NCBI GenBank assembly: GCA_963777595.1
Contig: CAVZRE010000050.1
Span: 17,192 to 81,191 of the forward strand
Direction: 5' to 3'
Origin: CAVVFX01 sp963777595
GTDB lineage: Bacteria > Acidobacteriota > Terriglobia > Bryobacterales > Bryobacteraceae
Length of the DNA: 64,000 nucleotides
Position 1 is the first letter of the stretch. Every line of letters starts with the position of its first letter. This document shows, in pieces, positions 46,677-55,854 of this stretch. Position numbers and translations under genes: made by a program. The notes below the pieces were generated by a model. It saw only the letters and a list, made by a program, of their open reading frames with translations, searched no databases and had not been told where the DNA came from.

Positions 46677-46772
46677 ATGTCTAGCGTCAGCGCCCATGCC
46701 GTCTCTCTCGGGTCACCCTCGCCGTTCCCGGGCGACGGCTTTCGAGGCAACGAGGCTGGCCGAGATCAGTGA
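46677..46772 (+). CDS. Possible 31-aa leader peptide or gene remnant
   Basis: ATG at 46677 preceded by AGAAAGAGG, immediately after operator copy 2; the product begins MSSVSAHAVSLGSPS and ends at 46772. It has no recognisable family. It could be a leader peptide of the TetR transcript, a remnant, or chance. Confidence 0.25.
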   Translation: MSSVSAHAVSLGSPSPFPGDGFRGNEAGRDQ

Positions 46773-46820
46773 ATTTATTTGATTCCGTCTGGCCCGCAAC
46801 CGGCCGCAAGGAAAGATCGC

Positions 46821-47504
46821 ATGAGCACGACTGAAAGAGTTCCCGGGAAGAGCGAGGCCACACGCGGGCGGATCCTCGACGCCGCCATCAGTCTGTTCCG
46901 CCGTCAGGGTTTCGAGACCACGACGATGCGTGAAATCGCCGCCGAGGCCGCAGTCGCGACCGGTGCAGCCTATTACTACTTCGAGTCGAAGAACGCGATT
47001 GTGCTGGCGTTCTATGACCGGTCCCGACAGGAGATGGCTCCCCTACTCGAAGAGGCGCTCGACTCATCGCGAGATCTGCGCACGCGGTTGCTCGCTACGA
47101 TCGAAGTAAAGCTACTTTATTTTCAGCCAAACCGAGACATGCTCGCGGCGCTTGCCGGACGAACCAATCCCGCCGACCCGCTGTCCCCTTTCAGCCCGCA
47201 AACGCAGGAGATTCGTGATGCCGACATCGCTGTTTTTGCGCGCGCGATCGCCAGCAGCCGCACCAAGGTCTCGCGCGATCTGGAGCCGGTGCTGCCGCGA
47301 CTGTTATGGCTTTACCAGATGGGTATTATTCTGTTTTGGATTTATGATTCGTCGCCGGAGCAACGTCGCACTCACACGCTCCTGGCTTCCAGCCTGGAAC
47401 TGATCGTGAATCTGCTGAAGGCCTCGTCCCTGCCGCTACTGGCACCGTTCCGCAGGCGAGCTGTGAAGATCCTGGAAGGGGTGATGGAGAGTGACGCCGA
47501 TTAG
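46821..47504 (+). CDS. TetR family transcriptional regulator
   Basis: DNA-binding repressor of 227 residues. The ATG at 46821 follows AAGGAAAG. The helix-turn-helix is near residues 15-60: ATRGRILDAAISLFRRQGFE, TTTMREIAAEAAVATGAAYY and YFESKNAIVLAFYDRSR. The C-terminal ligand domain is variable (LLWLYQMGIILFWIYDSSPE). The two TGAACGTGTTCA palindromes upstream are the obvious candidate operators, implying autoregulation and control of the divergent dehydratase gene. The effector is unknown. Confidence 0.88.
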   Translation: MSTTERVPGKSEATRGRILDAAISLFRRQGFETTTMREIAAEAAVATGAAYYYFESKNAIVLAFYDRSRQEMAPLLEEALDSSRDLRTRLLATIEVKLLYFQPNRDMLAALAGRTNPADPLSPFSPQTQEIRDADIAVFARAIASSRTKVSRDLEPVLPRLLWLYQMGIILFWIYDSSPEQRRTHTLLASSLELIVNLLKASSLPLLAPFRRRAVKILEGVMESDAD

Positions 47505-47530
47505 CCGTTTAGTTGAAACGACCGTGCAAC

Positions 47531-47917
47531 TCAGAGAGCGATCCTCTCGGTAGAGCTGACCGGCGGATTTGAGGAGTCAGTTTTCGTAGGCTGGTTCTTC
47601 ATCGAATGGCGCAGATCGTAAAACTGAATGCGGCAGTAATTGCAGTGATAGAGTCTCCCGCCCATCAGACCTTGCATGACGCTCGAGAAGGACTTGATCA
47701 CCGGATCGATCTTGTCGGGTGCGATACGGCGCGAGACCTTATGGGTGTGGCATCGTGGACATTGTACGAATGAGGTTGGCTTCAGCGTGAACTCTCTCGG
47801 CGTAGGCTCTTTTACTCCGCATTTGCGGCATTGCAGAACCTCCCGATAGAAGAACCGCTGGTACCATTTCCTGTGTCGGCGAGTCAATCGCCCCCCGCAT
47901 TTCGCACAAACCGACAT
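47531..47917 (-). CDS. Small zinc-ribbon protein, unknown function
   Basis: A 128-residue protein with four CxxC knuckles: SVCAKCGG, LQCRKCGV, VQCPRCHTHK and YHCNYCRIQF. These can form two zinc ribbons. Between them are basic stretches (RRHRKWYQRFFYREV) that could bind nucleic acid. No membrane segment is evident. It converges with the TetR gene (26-base gap) and is divergent from uvrA. No family name is recognised. Confidence 0.6.
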   Translation of the reverse strand: MSVCAKCGGRLTRRHRKWYQRFFYREVLQCRKCGVKEPTPREFTLKPTSFVQCPRCHTHKVSRRIAPDKIDPVIKSFSSVMQGLMGGRLYHCNYCRIQFYDLRHSMKNQPTKTDSSNPPVSSTERIAL

Positions 47918-48055
47918 GAGTTTCGTTAACCATGGTATTCCACATCCGCCGTTAAAACAACTCTGTCCAATAGAAACTTGCCTCCATCGGAAAGCCCGTC
48001 AGGTTTGCGTTTGCGAAAAGAAAAAGCGACAATATGAGTTTCCCCAGGCCAACGA

Positions 48056-50834
48056 ATGCTGAAGAGGATCTCCGTGCATGGTGCTCGCCAGCACAATCTT
48101 CGCAATATTGACGTCGAAATCCCCCGCAACAGCCTCACCGTCATCACCGGGTTGAGTGGTTCAGGGAAATCCTCGCTCGCTTTCGACACCATCTATGCGG
48201 AAGGCCAGCGCCGCTACGTGGAGACCCTATCCGCCTATGCCAGGCAGTTTCTCGATCAAATGGAACGTCCGGACGTCGATTCGATCGAAGGGCTAAGTCC
48301 TGCCATATCAATCGAGCAGAAAACTACGAGCCGCAGCCCCCGCTCGACGGTGGGAACAATCACCGAGGTGTACGACTACCTGCGTCTGCTCTACTCTTCC
48401 ATCGGCATTCCTCACTGCCCGGTCTGCGGAAACCCGATCGCGTGCCAGACCACGGAACAGATTCTGCAACACGTGCTCGCTCTCAAGCCAGAGGACAGGA
48501 TCATGATTTTGGCGCCGATCGTACGTGGACGTAAGGGAGAGTACAAAAAAGAACTGGAACGTCTACCACGGCTCGGTTTTGTGCGAGCTCGCATCGACGG
48601 AGTACTACGAACGCTAGAAGAAGAAATAGTACTCGATCGCCGGAAAAATCACACGATCGAGGTGCAGGTCGACCGTCTTCAAATCCGCCCTGGGATCGAA
48701 ACTCGCCTCGAAGCCTCGATCGCCAATGCCGCCAAGCTTGCTGACGGCCTGGTAATCGTCGCGGTCGTCAACGGACCGGAGCGACTTTACTCCTTAACGC
48801 TGGCTTGTACCGAATGCGGGACGAGCGTCCCCCAGATCGAACCCCGTTCCTTCTCTTTCAACAGTCCTTATGGCGCGTGCGAGACGTGCCACGGGCTGGG
48901 ACAACGTTGGAGGTTCGACGCGGAAAAGGTCATCGTCGATCCGGGCAAACCGCTGCTGGAAGGGGGACTCGGACCCGGCGCGGGTTCGGCGGCGATGGCT
49001 CAACGCCTCACCGAGGCCGCCCGGCAATTCAAATTCAAACTCAGTACGCCGTTCGAGAAATTTCCCGCCAAGACTCGCAAATTGCTTCTGGAGGGGGGTG
49101 GCGATTTCCCGGGCATTCTGGCGATGTTGCAGGAATCGTTCGATGATGCTCCCGAGCAATACCGCGAATGGCTGACCGAATATATGTCCGCCGTGGAATG
49201 CGATGCGTGCCAGGGAAAGCGCCTCCGTCCGGCCAGTCTCGCCGTGCGGGTGAAAGGGTTTTCGGTTAGCGACCTCACGGAAATGCCAGTCTCGCGAGCG
49301 CTCCTAACCGTCGGCGGCTGGGAGTTGAATGAACGCGAGACGCAGATCGCCGGCCGGGTACTCGATGAAATTCGCAGACGGCTCGAGTTTCTGATGGCCG
49401 TCGGGCTGCACTACTTGAGCTTGCACCGCTCGGCTGCCACGCTTTCGGGCGGAGAATCCCAGCGGATCCGCCTCGCAACCCAGATCGGGTCGAAGTTGCG
49501 AGGAGTGCTTTACGTCCTCGACGAGCCCTCTATCGGCCTGCATCCGCGCGACAACGAACGGCTTCTCGAAACCCTAGGTCAACTGCGCGATATGGGAAAT
49601 ACGGTGCTGGTTGTCGAACACGATGCCGAAACCATTGAGCGCGCCGATTACGTGATTGATCTGGGTCCCGGGGCCGGACGCCTGGGTGGTGAACTGGTGG
49701 CAGCGGGAACGCCCGAAGAGATCCGGCACAATCCCAAGTCACTGACTGGACGTTATCTATCAGGAGCGCTGGAGATCCCCGTCCCAGCCGCGCGCCGGCG
49801 CCCCAACGGTAAGAGTCTGAAGGTCACCGGAGCGACCGAGCACAATCTGAAAAACGTCGACGTCGAGATTCCCCTGGGACTGCTCACCGTGGTCACGGGA
49901 GTTTCCGGCAGCGGCAAATCGACGCTTGATCAACGACATCCTCTACCGGTCGCTCGCGAAAGAAATCTACGGCTCGCACGACCAACCAGGCGCACACGAG
50001 GCCATCTCCGGACTGGACTTGGTCGACAAAGTCATCCGCATCGATCAGACGCCCATCGGCCGTACGCCGCGCTCCAATCCGGCAACCTACACCGGCCTCT
50101 TTTCTCCTATTCGCGACCTTTACGCCATGCTGCCCGAATCCCGCGAGCGCGGCTATAAGCCGGGACGCTTCAGTTTCAACGTGAAAGGCGGGCGGTGCGA
50201 AGCGTGCCAGGGGGATGGCCTGAAGCGAATCGAGATGAACTTCCTGCCCGACGTATATGTCACCTGCGACGTCTGCCGGGGCAAGCGCTACAATCACGAA
50301 ACCCTGCAGGTGAAATACAAAGGCTACTCCATTGCGGAGCTTCTGGAATCGACTGTCGAGGATGCCTTGCCAGTGCTCGAAAATCATCCTCAGATCCGGC
50401 CCAAACTGCAAACGCTGCTCGACGTAGGCCTCGGCTACATTCACCTGGGCCAGTCGTCGACCACGCTCTCGGGAGGCGAAGCCCAGCGCATCAAACTCGC
50501 CAAGGAATTAAGCAAGCGGCAGACCGGCAAAACGTTTTATGTCCTCGACGAGCCCACCACCGGACTGCACTTCGACGACGTTCGCAAACTGCTCGATGTC
50601 CTGCAGCGTTTAACGGATCTGGGAAACACCGTCGTGGTCATCGAGCATAATCTGGATGTGATCAAAACTGCCGATTGGGTGATCGACCTCGGTCCGGATG
50701 GAGGCGAATATGGAGGCCGTATCGTAGCGAGCGGAACGCCGGAGCAACTCCTCCGCTCCAAGAAGAGCTTCACTGCGGAAGCGCTGCGCAAAGTACTTCC
50801 CGCAGGACAGGCTTTAGCCGCCCCGGTAACGTAA
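48056..50834 (+). CDS. uvrA: Excinuclease ABC subunit UvrA, one apparent frameshift
   Basis: DNA damage recognition ATPase of nucleotide excision repair, about 925 residues, close to the normal size. The first ABC half has GLSGSGKSSLAFDTIYAEGQ, the zinc module CPVCGNPIAC, and the signature LSGGESQRIRLATQIG with YVLDEPSIGLHPRDNERLL. The second half has GVSGSGKSTL, the zinc finger CEACQGDG with CDVCRGKRYN, LSGGEAQRIKLAKELS and DEPTTGLHFDDVRKLL. The frame breaks inside the second Walker A: reading TT at 49926-49927 as T restores GKSTLINDILYRSLAKEIYG. The stop is followed directly by the next ATG. Confidence 0.95.
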
Positions 50835-51785
50835 ATGGCCAGCCGCTATCCTATCCAGCCGATGGATCTTTCCGGACTGCGCACGGTGTCTCTCGCCCAG
50901 CGCGGAGGCAAAGTGAAGGTGTCGGATTTCGCCAGCCCTTACCGGAGAGGGTCCGGCGTACCCGGACTGCTCGGTTCTCTGCCCCGCATTCTGGCCGGCG
51001 AAGATTTCCGCGCGGTGGTGGACGCCATTCTCGAGGCTCGCATCCGGGGACGACAGATTATCTGGGCCATGGGCGGCCATGTGATCAAGTGCGGAATGGC
51101 GCCCATCCTCTCCGACCTGATGCGCAGCGGCCTCGCAACCGCGTTCGCGATGAACGGCTCAGCGTCCATTCACGATTTCGAGATCGCCCTTGCGGGCCAT
51201 ACCAGCGAGGACGTGGAGGCCGTGTTACCCGACGGCAGTTTCGGCGCCGCCGAGGAAACCGGAAGCGAGATGAACCATGCCATCCGCGCCGGCGTGGCCG
51301 ACGGTCTGGGACTGGGCGAATCGCTCGGCCGCGCCCTGAGCGCACTCGAGACGCATGACTCGCTGTTGCTGAACGCCTATCGCAACTCGACGCCAGTCAC
51401 CGTGCACGTAGCCGTCGGCACGGATACGCCTCACACTCATCCGGCGGCGGATGGAGCCGCGATCGGCTCGGCCAGTTTGCGTGACTTTCAGTTGCTGTGC
51501 TCCATCGTGGCCGGGCTCGATGACGGCGGCGTTTATCTAAATGTGGGATCGGCGGTAGTCATGCCGGAAGTCTTCCTCAAAGCCGTATCGGCGACGCGGA
51601 ACCTGGGACATCGTCTACAGCGTTTCACCACCGTCAACATGGATTTTCTGCAGCATTACCGTCCGCGCATGAATGTCGTGCAGCGTCCGCATGCGGGGAG
51701 CGGGGGTCGAGGCTACGCGCTCACCGGTCATCATGAAATTATGCTGCCTCTGCTGGCCGCCGCGTTGATTGAGAGTGAAGCGTGA
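50835..51785 (+). CDS. Deoxyhypusine synthase-like protein
   Basis: A 316-residue cytoplasmic protein starting immediately after the uvrA stop. The segment IIWAMGGHVIKCGMAPILSD with LMRSGLATAFAMNGSASIHD resembles the NAD-binding core of deoxyhypusine synthase (a strand, SG/KCG turn, DLxxxG, then a small-residue loop). Further conserved-looking motifs are LPDGSFGAAEETGSEMNHAI and AVGTDTPHTHPAADGAAIG. Bacterial relatives of this enzyme do not modify eIF5A, and the active-site Lys cannot be confirmed by eye. Its stop overlaps the next start (GTGA). Function is unassigned. Confidence 0.5.
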   Translation: MASRYPIQPMDLSGLRTVSLAQRGGKVKVSDFASPYRRGSGVPGLLGSLPRILAGEDFRAVVDAILEARIRGRQIIWAMGGHVIKCGMAPILSDLMRSGLATAFAMNGSASIHDFEIALAGHTSEDVEAVLPDGSFGAAEETGSEMNHAIRAGVADGLGLGESLGRALSALETHDSLLLNAYRNSTPVTVHVAVGTDTPHTHPAADGAAIGSASLRDFQLLCSIVAGLDDGGVYLNVGSAVVMPEVFLKAVSATRNLGHRLQRFTTVNMDFLQHYRPRMNVVQRPHAGSGGRGYALTGHHEIMLPLLAAALIESEA

Positions 51786-53608
51786 GTGAAGAAGAGCCTT
51801 CGCCTCCGTTAGGGCAACAGGCTCCGTTAGGGGGAGATCCTCCGACCGGGGGGTCGCAGGCGGACGGGGGCGTCCGCCCCACTGACGAGATTTTCTGGGG
51901 CTGGCATGACTTCTTTCTGTTCCTCTTCCTCACCGCCATGTCCCTTGGAATGGGCATGTTGGCAGCGACCGGCATTCACCAGATGTTCCATCTCTCCGAG
52001 GCGCGCATGAATATCGTGCTCGTGGTCGCGCAGTTCGCCGCCTACGGAGTCGCCTTCACTTGTCTGAAACTTATGTTCCAGGCAGAATATGGCGAGCCGT
52101 TGCTCCGATCGTTACACTGGCTGCCGCCGCAGATCCCGCCGGGCACGCTGGCCTTCTTCGGACTTGGACAGGCGATCGCACTGGCTATGCTCGGCGCGCT
52201 GTTGCGCGTTCCTCAAGCGGAAAGCCCCATGAGCCGGCTGCTTTCAGACCGCCCGACATCGATTGTCATCGCGATTCTTGGCGTGACCGCGGCACCAGTA
52301 GCGGAAGAACTCGCGTTCCGAGGGCTGCTCCAGCCTTTACTCATTCGCCTCGCCGGAGTCGTTCCCGGTATTTTGGTGACATCCCTTCTTTTCGGCGCGA
52401 TGCATTTTGAGCAGTACGCGTCCTGGCAATCGGTGCTCCTGATCACCCTCGCGGGCGCAGGCTTCGGCATCATGCGGTATCGCACCGGTTCGACTAAAGC
52501 CGCGGCCATCATGCACGCGGGTTATAATTCAGCACTGTTTCTTTATCTTTTTCGCCCAGAAAGGTCCACAGCATTAATGGTAGAAACCATCCAGTGGACA
52601 GACGCGGGAGTGGTCATGATCGACCAGACGCGCCTGCCCTTCGACGAAGCTTACGTTACCTGCCGCACCTACGACGAAGTTGCCAAGGCGATCCGCGACA
52701 TGGTCATTCGTGGAGCCCCAGCCATCGGAGTCGCGGCAGCGATGGGCGTCGCTCTCGGCGTCCTCCACACTGAGGAAGCAAATCTGGACGCCGACTTCGA
52801 GCGTATCTGCAAGACTCTCGCCGCCACGCGTCCCACCGCGGTAAACCTGTTTTGGGCGATCGACAGGATGAAGCGCAAATTCTTCGAAGTCCGCAGTCGT
52901 CCGCTCGACGAGATCCGGCGCGTCCTGGTGGTCGAAGCGAAGGAGGTGAAGAGCGAAGACATCGCGATCTGTGAAGCGATTGGTCGCAACGGAGCGATTC
53001 TCGTCCCGGACAACAAAACCGTCCTGACCCATTGCAACGCGGGGGCGCTGGCAACTGCGGGCTATGGCACGGCGCTTGGAGTCATTCGCGCGGCGGTAGC
53101 CTCCGGCAAGCAGATTGACGTCTTCGCAGACGAAACCCGTCCGTTTCTCCAAGGCGCGCGCCTCACTGTTTGGGAGCTGCAGCAGGACGACATTTCCGCG
53201 ACCCTGATCACCGACAACATGGCTGGCCATTTTTTGAAATCCGGCAGGATTGGCTGTGTAGTAGTGGGCGCGGATCGCATCGCCGCGAACGGTGATGTGG
53301 CCAACAAAATCGGGACATACTCGGTAGCAGTATTGGCGAAGGAGAACGGCATCCCGTTCTACGTCGCGGCGCCGATCTCCACGCTCGATCTTACTCTCGC
53401 GTCAGGCGACGAGATCCCCATCGAGCAACGCAACGCGTCGGAAGTGACGCATGTGTTCGGAGTGCCGGTCGCGCCAAAAGAAACTCTCGTTCAAAACCCA
53501 GCCTTCGACGTAACCCCCAATCGTTACGTCACCGCGATCATTACGGAGCGCGGAGTGGCCCGCGCCCCGTACCAACAATCGCTAGCTGCTTTGTGTAACG
53601 ACATTTAG
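51782..53608 (+). CDS. mtnA: CAAX-type membrane protease / methylthioribose-1-phosphate isomerase in one reading frame
   Basis: A single 608-codon frame with two unrelated parts. Residues 1-265 are a CPBP/CAAX-type intramembrane protease: about six hydrophobic helices, VAEELAFRGLLQPLL (EExxxR), FGAMHFEQY (FxxxH) and HAGYNSALF (HxxxN). Residues 266-608 are a complete MtnA. The junction sequence is TTAATGG, in which the MtnA ATG overlaps a TAA in another frame, so this may be two coupled genes joined by one indel rather than a true fusion. The N-terminal 35 residues are low-complexity and partly encoded by a dispersed repeat (51842-51882). GTG start overlaps the previous stop. Confidence 0.85.
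   Translation: MSEEEPSPPLGQQAPLGGDPPTGGSQADGGVRPTDEIFWGWHDFFLFLFLTAMSLGMGMLAATGIHQMFHLSEARMNIVLVVAQFAAYGVAFTCLKLMFQAEYGEPLLRSLHWLPPQIPPGTLAFFGLGQAIALAMLGALLRVPQAESPMSRLLSDRPTSIVIAILGVTAAPVAEELAFRGLLQPLLIRLAGVVPGILVTSLLFGAMHFEQYASWQSVLLITLAGAGFGIMRYRTGSTKAAAIMHAGYNSALFLYLFRPERSTALMVETIQWTDAGVVMIDQTRLPFDEAYVTCRTYDEVAKAIRDMVIRGAPAIGVAAAMGVALGVLHTEEANLDADFERICKTLAATRPTAVNLFWAIDRMKRKFFEVRSRPLDEIRRVLVVEAKEVKSEDIAICEAIGRNGAILVPDNKTVLTHCNAGALATAGYGTALGVIRAAVASGKQIDVFADETRPFLQGARLTVWELQQDDISATLITDNMAGHFLKSGRIGCVVVGADRIAANGDVANKIGTYSVAVLAKENGIPFYVAAPISTLDLTLASGDEIPIEQRNASEVTHVFGVPVAPKETLVQNPAFDVTPNRYVTAIITERGVARAPYQQSLAALCNDI
51842..51882. repeat. 41-bp paired-hairpin element inside a coding frame
   Basis: CGACC-GGGG-GGTCG followed by GCGGACG-GGGG-CGTCCGC and CCCCAC. 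It encodes part of the disordered N-terminus of the CAAX protease frame. A direct repeat, CTCCGTTAGGG twice, precedes it at about 51804 and 51822. Confidence 0.75.
52577..53608 (+). other. mtnA: MtnA module (S-methyl-5-thioribose-1-phosphate isomerase)
   Basis: From the in-frame ATG at 52577 the protein is a full-length 343-residue MtnA, isomerising methylthioribose-1-phosphate to methylthioribulose-1-phosphate in methionine salvage. It starts ETIQWTDAGVVMIDQTRLP as free-standing homologues do. It has MVIRGAPAIGVAAAMGVALG, LTHCNAGALATAGYGTALG with the catalytic Cys, and GADRIAANGDVANKIGTY with the catalytic Asp. No other methionine-salvage genes are in the window. Confidence 0.93.
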
Positions 53609-53675
53609 TCTGTCAGAGGGATGCTACGCAATCGGGCAGACCCACAAGAACAGACGGCCTACGCCACCGAGCCTT

Positions 53676-54485
53676 TTACCGACCATGGCGGGTTTCAGTA
53701 GTTACCTTGAAGCCTGCAGGCACCTGGAACAAGGTAGCATCCGGCTCAGTCCGAGTGATATTGGTAAGCTTGAAAACGCTCTCGCCCATCCGCGGATCGG
53801 TGTGCTTGCTCATCACTACCGTCTGCAGATCCTTTGAATACCAGGTCTCCGAAACGACCTTGATCTCATGCTCGTTGCCGATGCTGCCAGCCGCGATGGT
53901 ATGAGTAATGCGAGTCCCGTCGGCCATCACGCCTTCCATCATCTGCGATCCCAGCGACTCGACTGTCTCACCCTTACGGGCCGGATGCGTGCGCACCTCA
54001 GCCTGTGGCGTAGTCGAACCGGAGGCGGACTGATTGCCCCGGGGGCCGCGCTGATGCTGGGGCATGTTCGACATCACGGCAGTTTTGCTATCCATCGAAA
54101 TCACATGCGAGGTCTGCGCTACGGGGTCGCGCAGGAACACCACCGTTTTCCCGGCGCCGGTAGAAACCGGACCAATTCTGTCCATGGCCTGTTGACGGTA
54201 AGTACGGCCCTGGCTGTCCCGCGCGACAGTCGCATTCACGGTCCGATTGATGTGGCTGCCGTCCGACAGCGTTTGCGTGCTGGTGCTGACGATCTGCGCG
54301 GAAAAAGGCGATCCGGTGACGGTGCGCCCGTCGATACCGCGAAACTCGCCGCCAGGGCCGCCACGGCCGTGCATTTCAGGAGGGCCGCCAGGACCATGCG
54401 GAGGCGGAGGTCCATCGGGCGTTTGGGCGAATGCCGTCGCTCCTGCGAGTAGCACAGCCGAGCCGAACAACAAAATTTTCTTCAT
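53676..54485 (-). CDS. Secreted protein of unknown function
   Basis: A 269-residue exported protein with signal peptide MKKILLFGSAVLLAGATAFA. A Gly/Pro/His-rich stretch follows (GPPPPHGPGGPPEMHGRGG), then a beta-rich domain with LSDGSHINRTVNATVARDSQ, GRTYRQQ and ADGTRITHTIAAGSIGNE and, near the end, LFQVPAGFKV. Similar proteins are frequent in Acidobacteria but have no assigned role. It lies 33 bases after the anti-sigma gene in the same direction, so it is probably part of that operon and may be a target or component of the envelope response. Confidence 0.65.
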   Translation of the reverse strand: MKKILLFGSAVLLAGATAFAQTPDGPPPPHGPGGPPEMHGRGGPGGEFRGIDGRTVTGSPFSAQIVSTSTQTLSDGSHINRTVNATVARDSQGRTYRQQAMDRIGPVSTGAGKTVVFLRDPVAQTSHVISMDSKTAVMSNMPQHQRGPRGNQSASGSTTPQAEVRTHPARKGETVESLGSQMMEGVMADGTRITHTIAAGSIGNEHEIKVVSETWYSKDLQTVVMSKHTDPRMGESVFKLTNITRTEPDATLFQVPAGFKVTTETRHGR

Positions 54486-54518
54486 AGCGTTTCGATCCTC
54501 TTATCCTTTGTAAATAAA

Positions 54519-55124
54519 TTAATACTGTTCAACAATGCGGATGGCCCGCGGCCACCCATCCATCCCCAGAAGAATTTCCGCCCTGGCACCATCGCCGTTA
54601 GCTTCCACACCCATCAGTTCCAGGTCTTCGGCAGTCAACTCGACCGGTAAGACGGTGGTGTCATCCAATGGCAGTGCCGGATCGGCATAAGGCAGGCTTA
54701 GATAACCAACGGGCACGGCCTGATCGAAATCGTAGGCTGCCGCGGGATGCGCCAGCGGGTGGTCCTTCGCGCGGTGCGAGGGAAGCCATACGATACACGT
54801 CACAGCGACTGCGACGGCAGCCAGCGTGTTAGCCCAGGCAAACCAGCGCGATCCCAAGAGGGTGATCTTCTCCGGTCGCGATTCCTTCCGCCGGGCATGA
54901 TCGATCCTGGCAACCAGCCGCGCCACAGCGGTTTCTTCGGGCCGGAATTCAATCGGCGGGCACTGCACCGCCGCGATTCCGTTGCTAAGGCCGGCCAAGC
55001 GCACCCATTTTTCTTCACACTCACGACACGAGGACCGGTGACTGCGAACGATCGCGTCGCGCTCCGCCGGAAGCTCGCCGTCGAAAGCCAACAAAAGCTC
55101 AGCTTCAGAAACATGTTCAAACAT
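54519..55124 (-). CDS. Anti-sigma factor, zf-HC2 type
   Basis: Membrane-anchored anti-sigma factor of about 201 residues. The N-terminal ZAS domain includes AELLLAFDGELPAERDAIVR and SHRSSCRECEEKW, the HxxxCxxC zinc motif that binds the partner sigma. One membrane helix is seen near residue 110 (WANTLAAVAVAVTCIVWLPS). The C-terminal extracytoplasmic part is short. It overlaps the end of the ECF sigma gene by about 8 bases, the normal arrangement for a cognate pair. The start may also be two codons upstream at 55130. Confidence 0.85.
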   Translation of the reverse strand: MFEHVSEAELLLAFDGELPAERDAIVRSHRSSCRECEEKWVRLAGLSNGIAAVQCPPIEFRPEETAVARLVARIDHARRKESRPEKITLLGSRWFAWANTLAAVAVAVTCIVWLPSHRAKDHPLAHPAAAYDFDQAVPVGYLSLPYADPALPLDDTTVLPVELTAEDLELMGVEANGDGARAEILLGMDGWPRAIRIVEQY

Positions 55125-55683
55125 CGTCACGCGCCCTTCCTATTTGCGCGAGGGCCTCGCGGATCATCTCCGCGACTTTCGTTACACTGACGCCGAGCGC
55201 CGCGGCAATTTCCCGGTATCTCTGACCTTCCGCCCGGAGATGGAGACATTGGCGCTGTTGATCCGGCAGCGCAGTCAACGCCGACCGCAGCAGTTTTACT
55301 TTTTCGAGATGCAGAACCCGCTGCTCCGGCGAATCCCCTGGAGCGCTGGCCAACGCCGCTTCCGGACGGTCTTCGATCGAGTCCACGTTGCGGCCATGCC
55401 AACCACGGCGCCGGTCGCGCACCAGATTGTGCGCCACGCGAAACACCCAACCGGCCAAATTCCGGTCCAGCAGGCCGGAATGCGCCGAAAGATGCCGGTG
55501 CAGACGCAGGAACACTTCCTGCACCAACTCCTCATTTTCGGGCTGATTTACACCCAGGCTTGCTACATACCGTCCGAGCGGCTCGCGCAATTCGCGAAAC
55601 AGGTCGACTGTCTGGGTACGCGCAGCCTCACGGCCATGGACACTCGAAACCTTGAAACCCAATGCGGTGGTCCTTGTATCCAT
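55117..55683 (-). CDS. RNA polymerase sigma factor, ECF subfamily
   Basis: Alternative sigma factor of 188 residues. Region 2 is near residues 45-85 (ENEELVQEVFLRLHRHL, LAGWVFRVAHNLVRDRRR) and region 4 near residues 130-180 (LTALPDQQRQCLHLRAEGQR, YREIAAALGVSVTKVAEMIR). It heads an operon with its anti-sigma factor and a secreted protein. The stress or ligand that triggers it cannot be inferred. An ECF-type promoter of its own was looked for upstream and not found. Confidence 0.92.
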   Translation of the reverse strand: MDTRTTALGFKVSSVHGREAARTQTVDLFRELREPLGRYVASLGVNQPENEELVQEVFLRLHRHLSAHSGLLDRNLAGWVFRVAHNLVRDRRRGWHGRNVDSIEDRPEAALASAPGDSPEQRVLHLEKVKLLRSALTALPDQQRQCLHLRAEGQRYREIAAALGVSVTKVAEMIREALAQIGRARDDV

Positions 55684-55854
55684 TGCCCTTACTTAAGATA
55701 ACGAGGCACCGATCACTTTTTCTGAGAAAAGTTGTAAAGCGAAGTAAAACCAATCTCGGGTTGCTGCGACGCCGAGAGCCGCCGGCCGCAGTCGAGCCTA
55801 TCGTAGACGAATGAGAGAACGCTCACGGCAGACTCGGCGTCTTACGACTGACGG

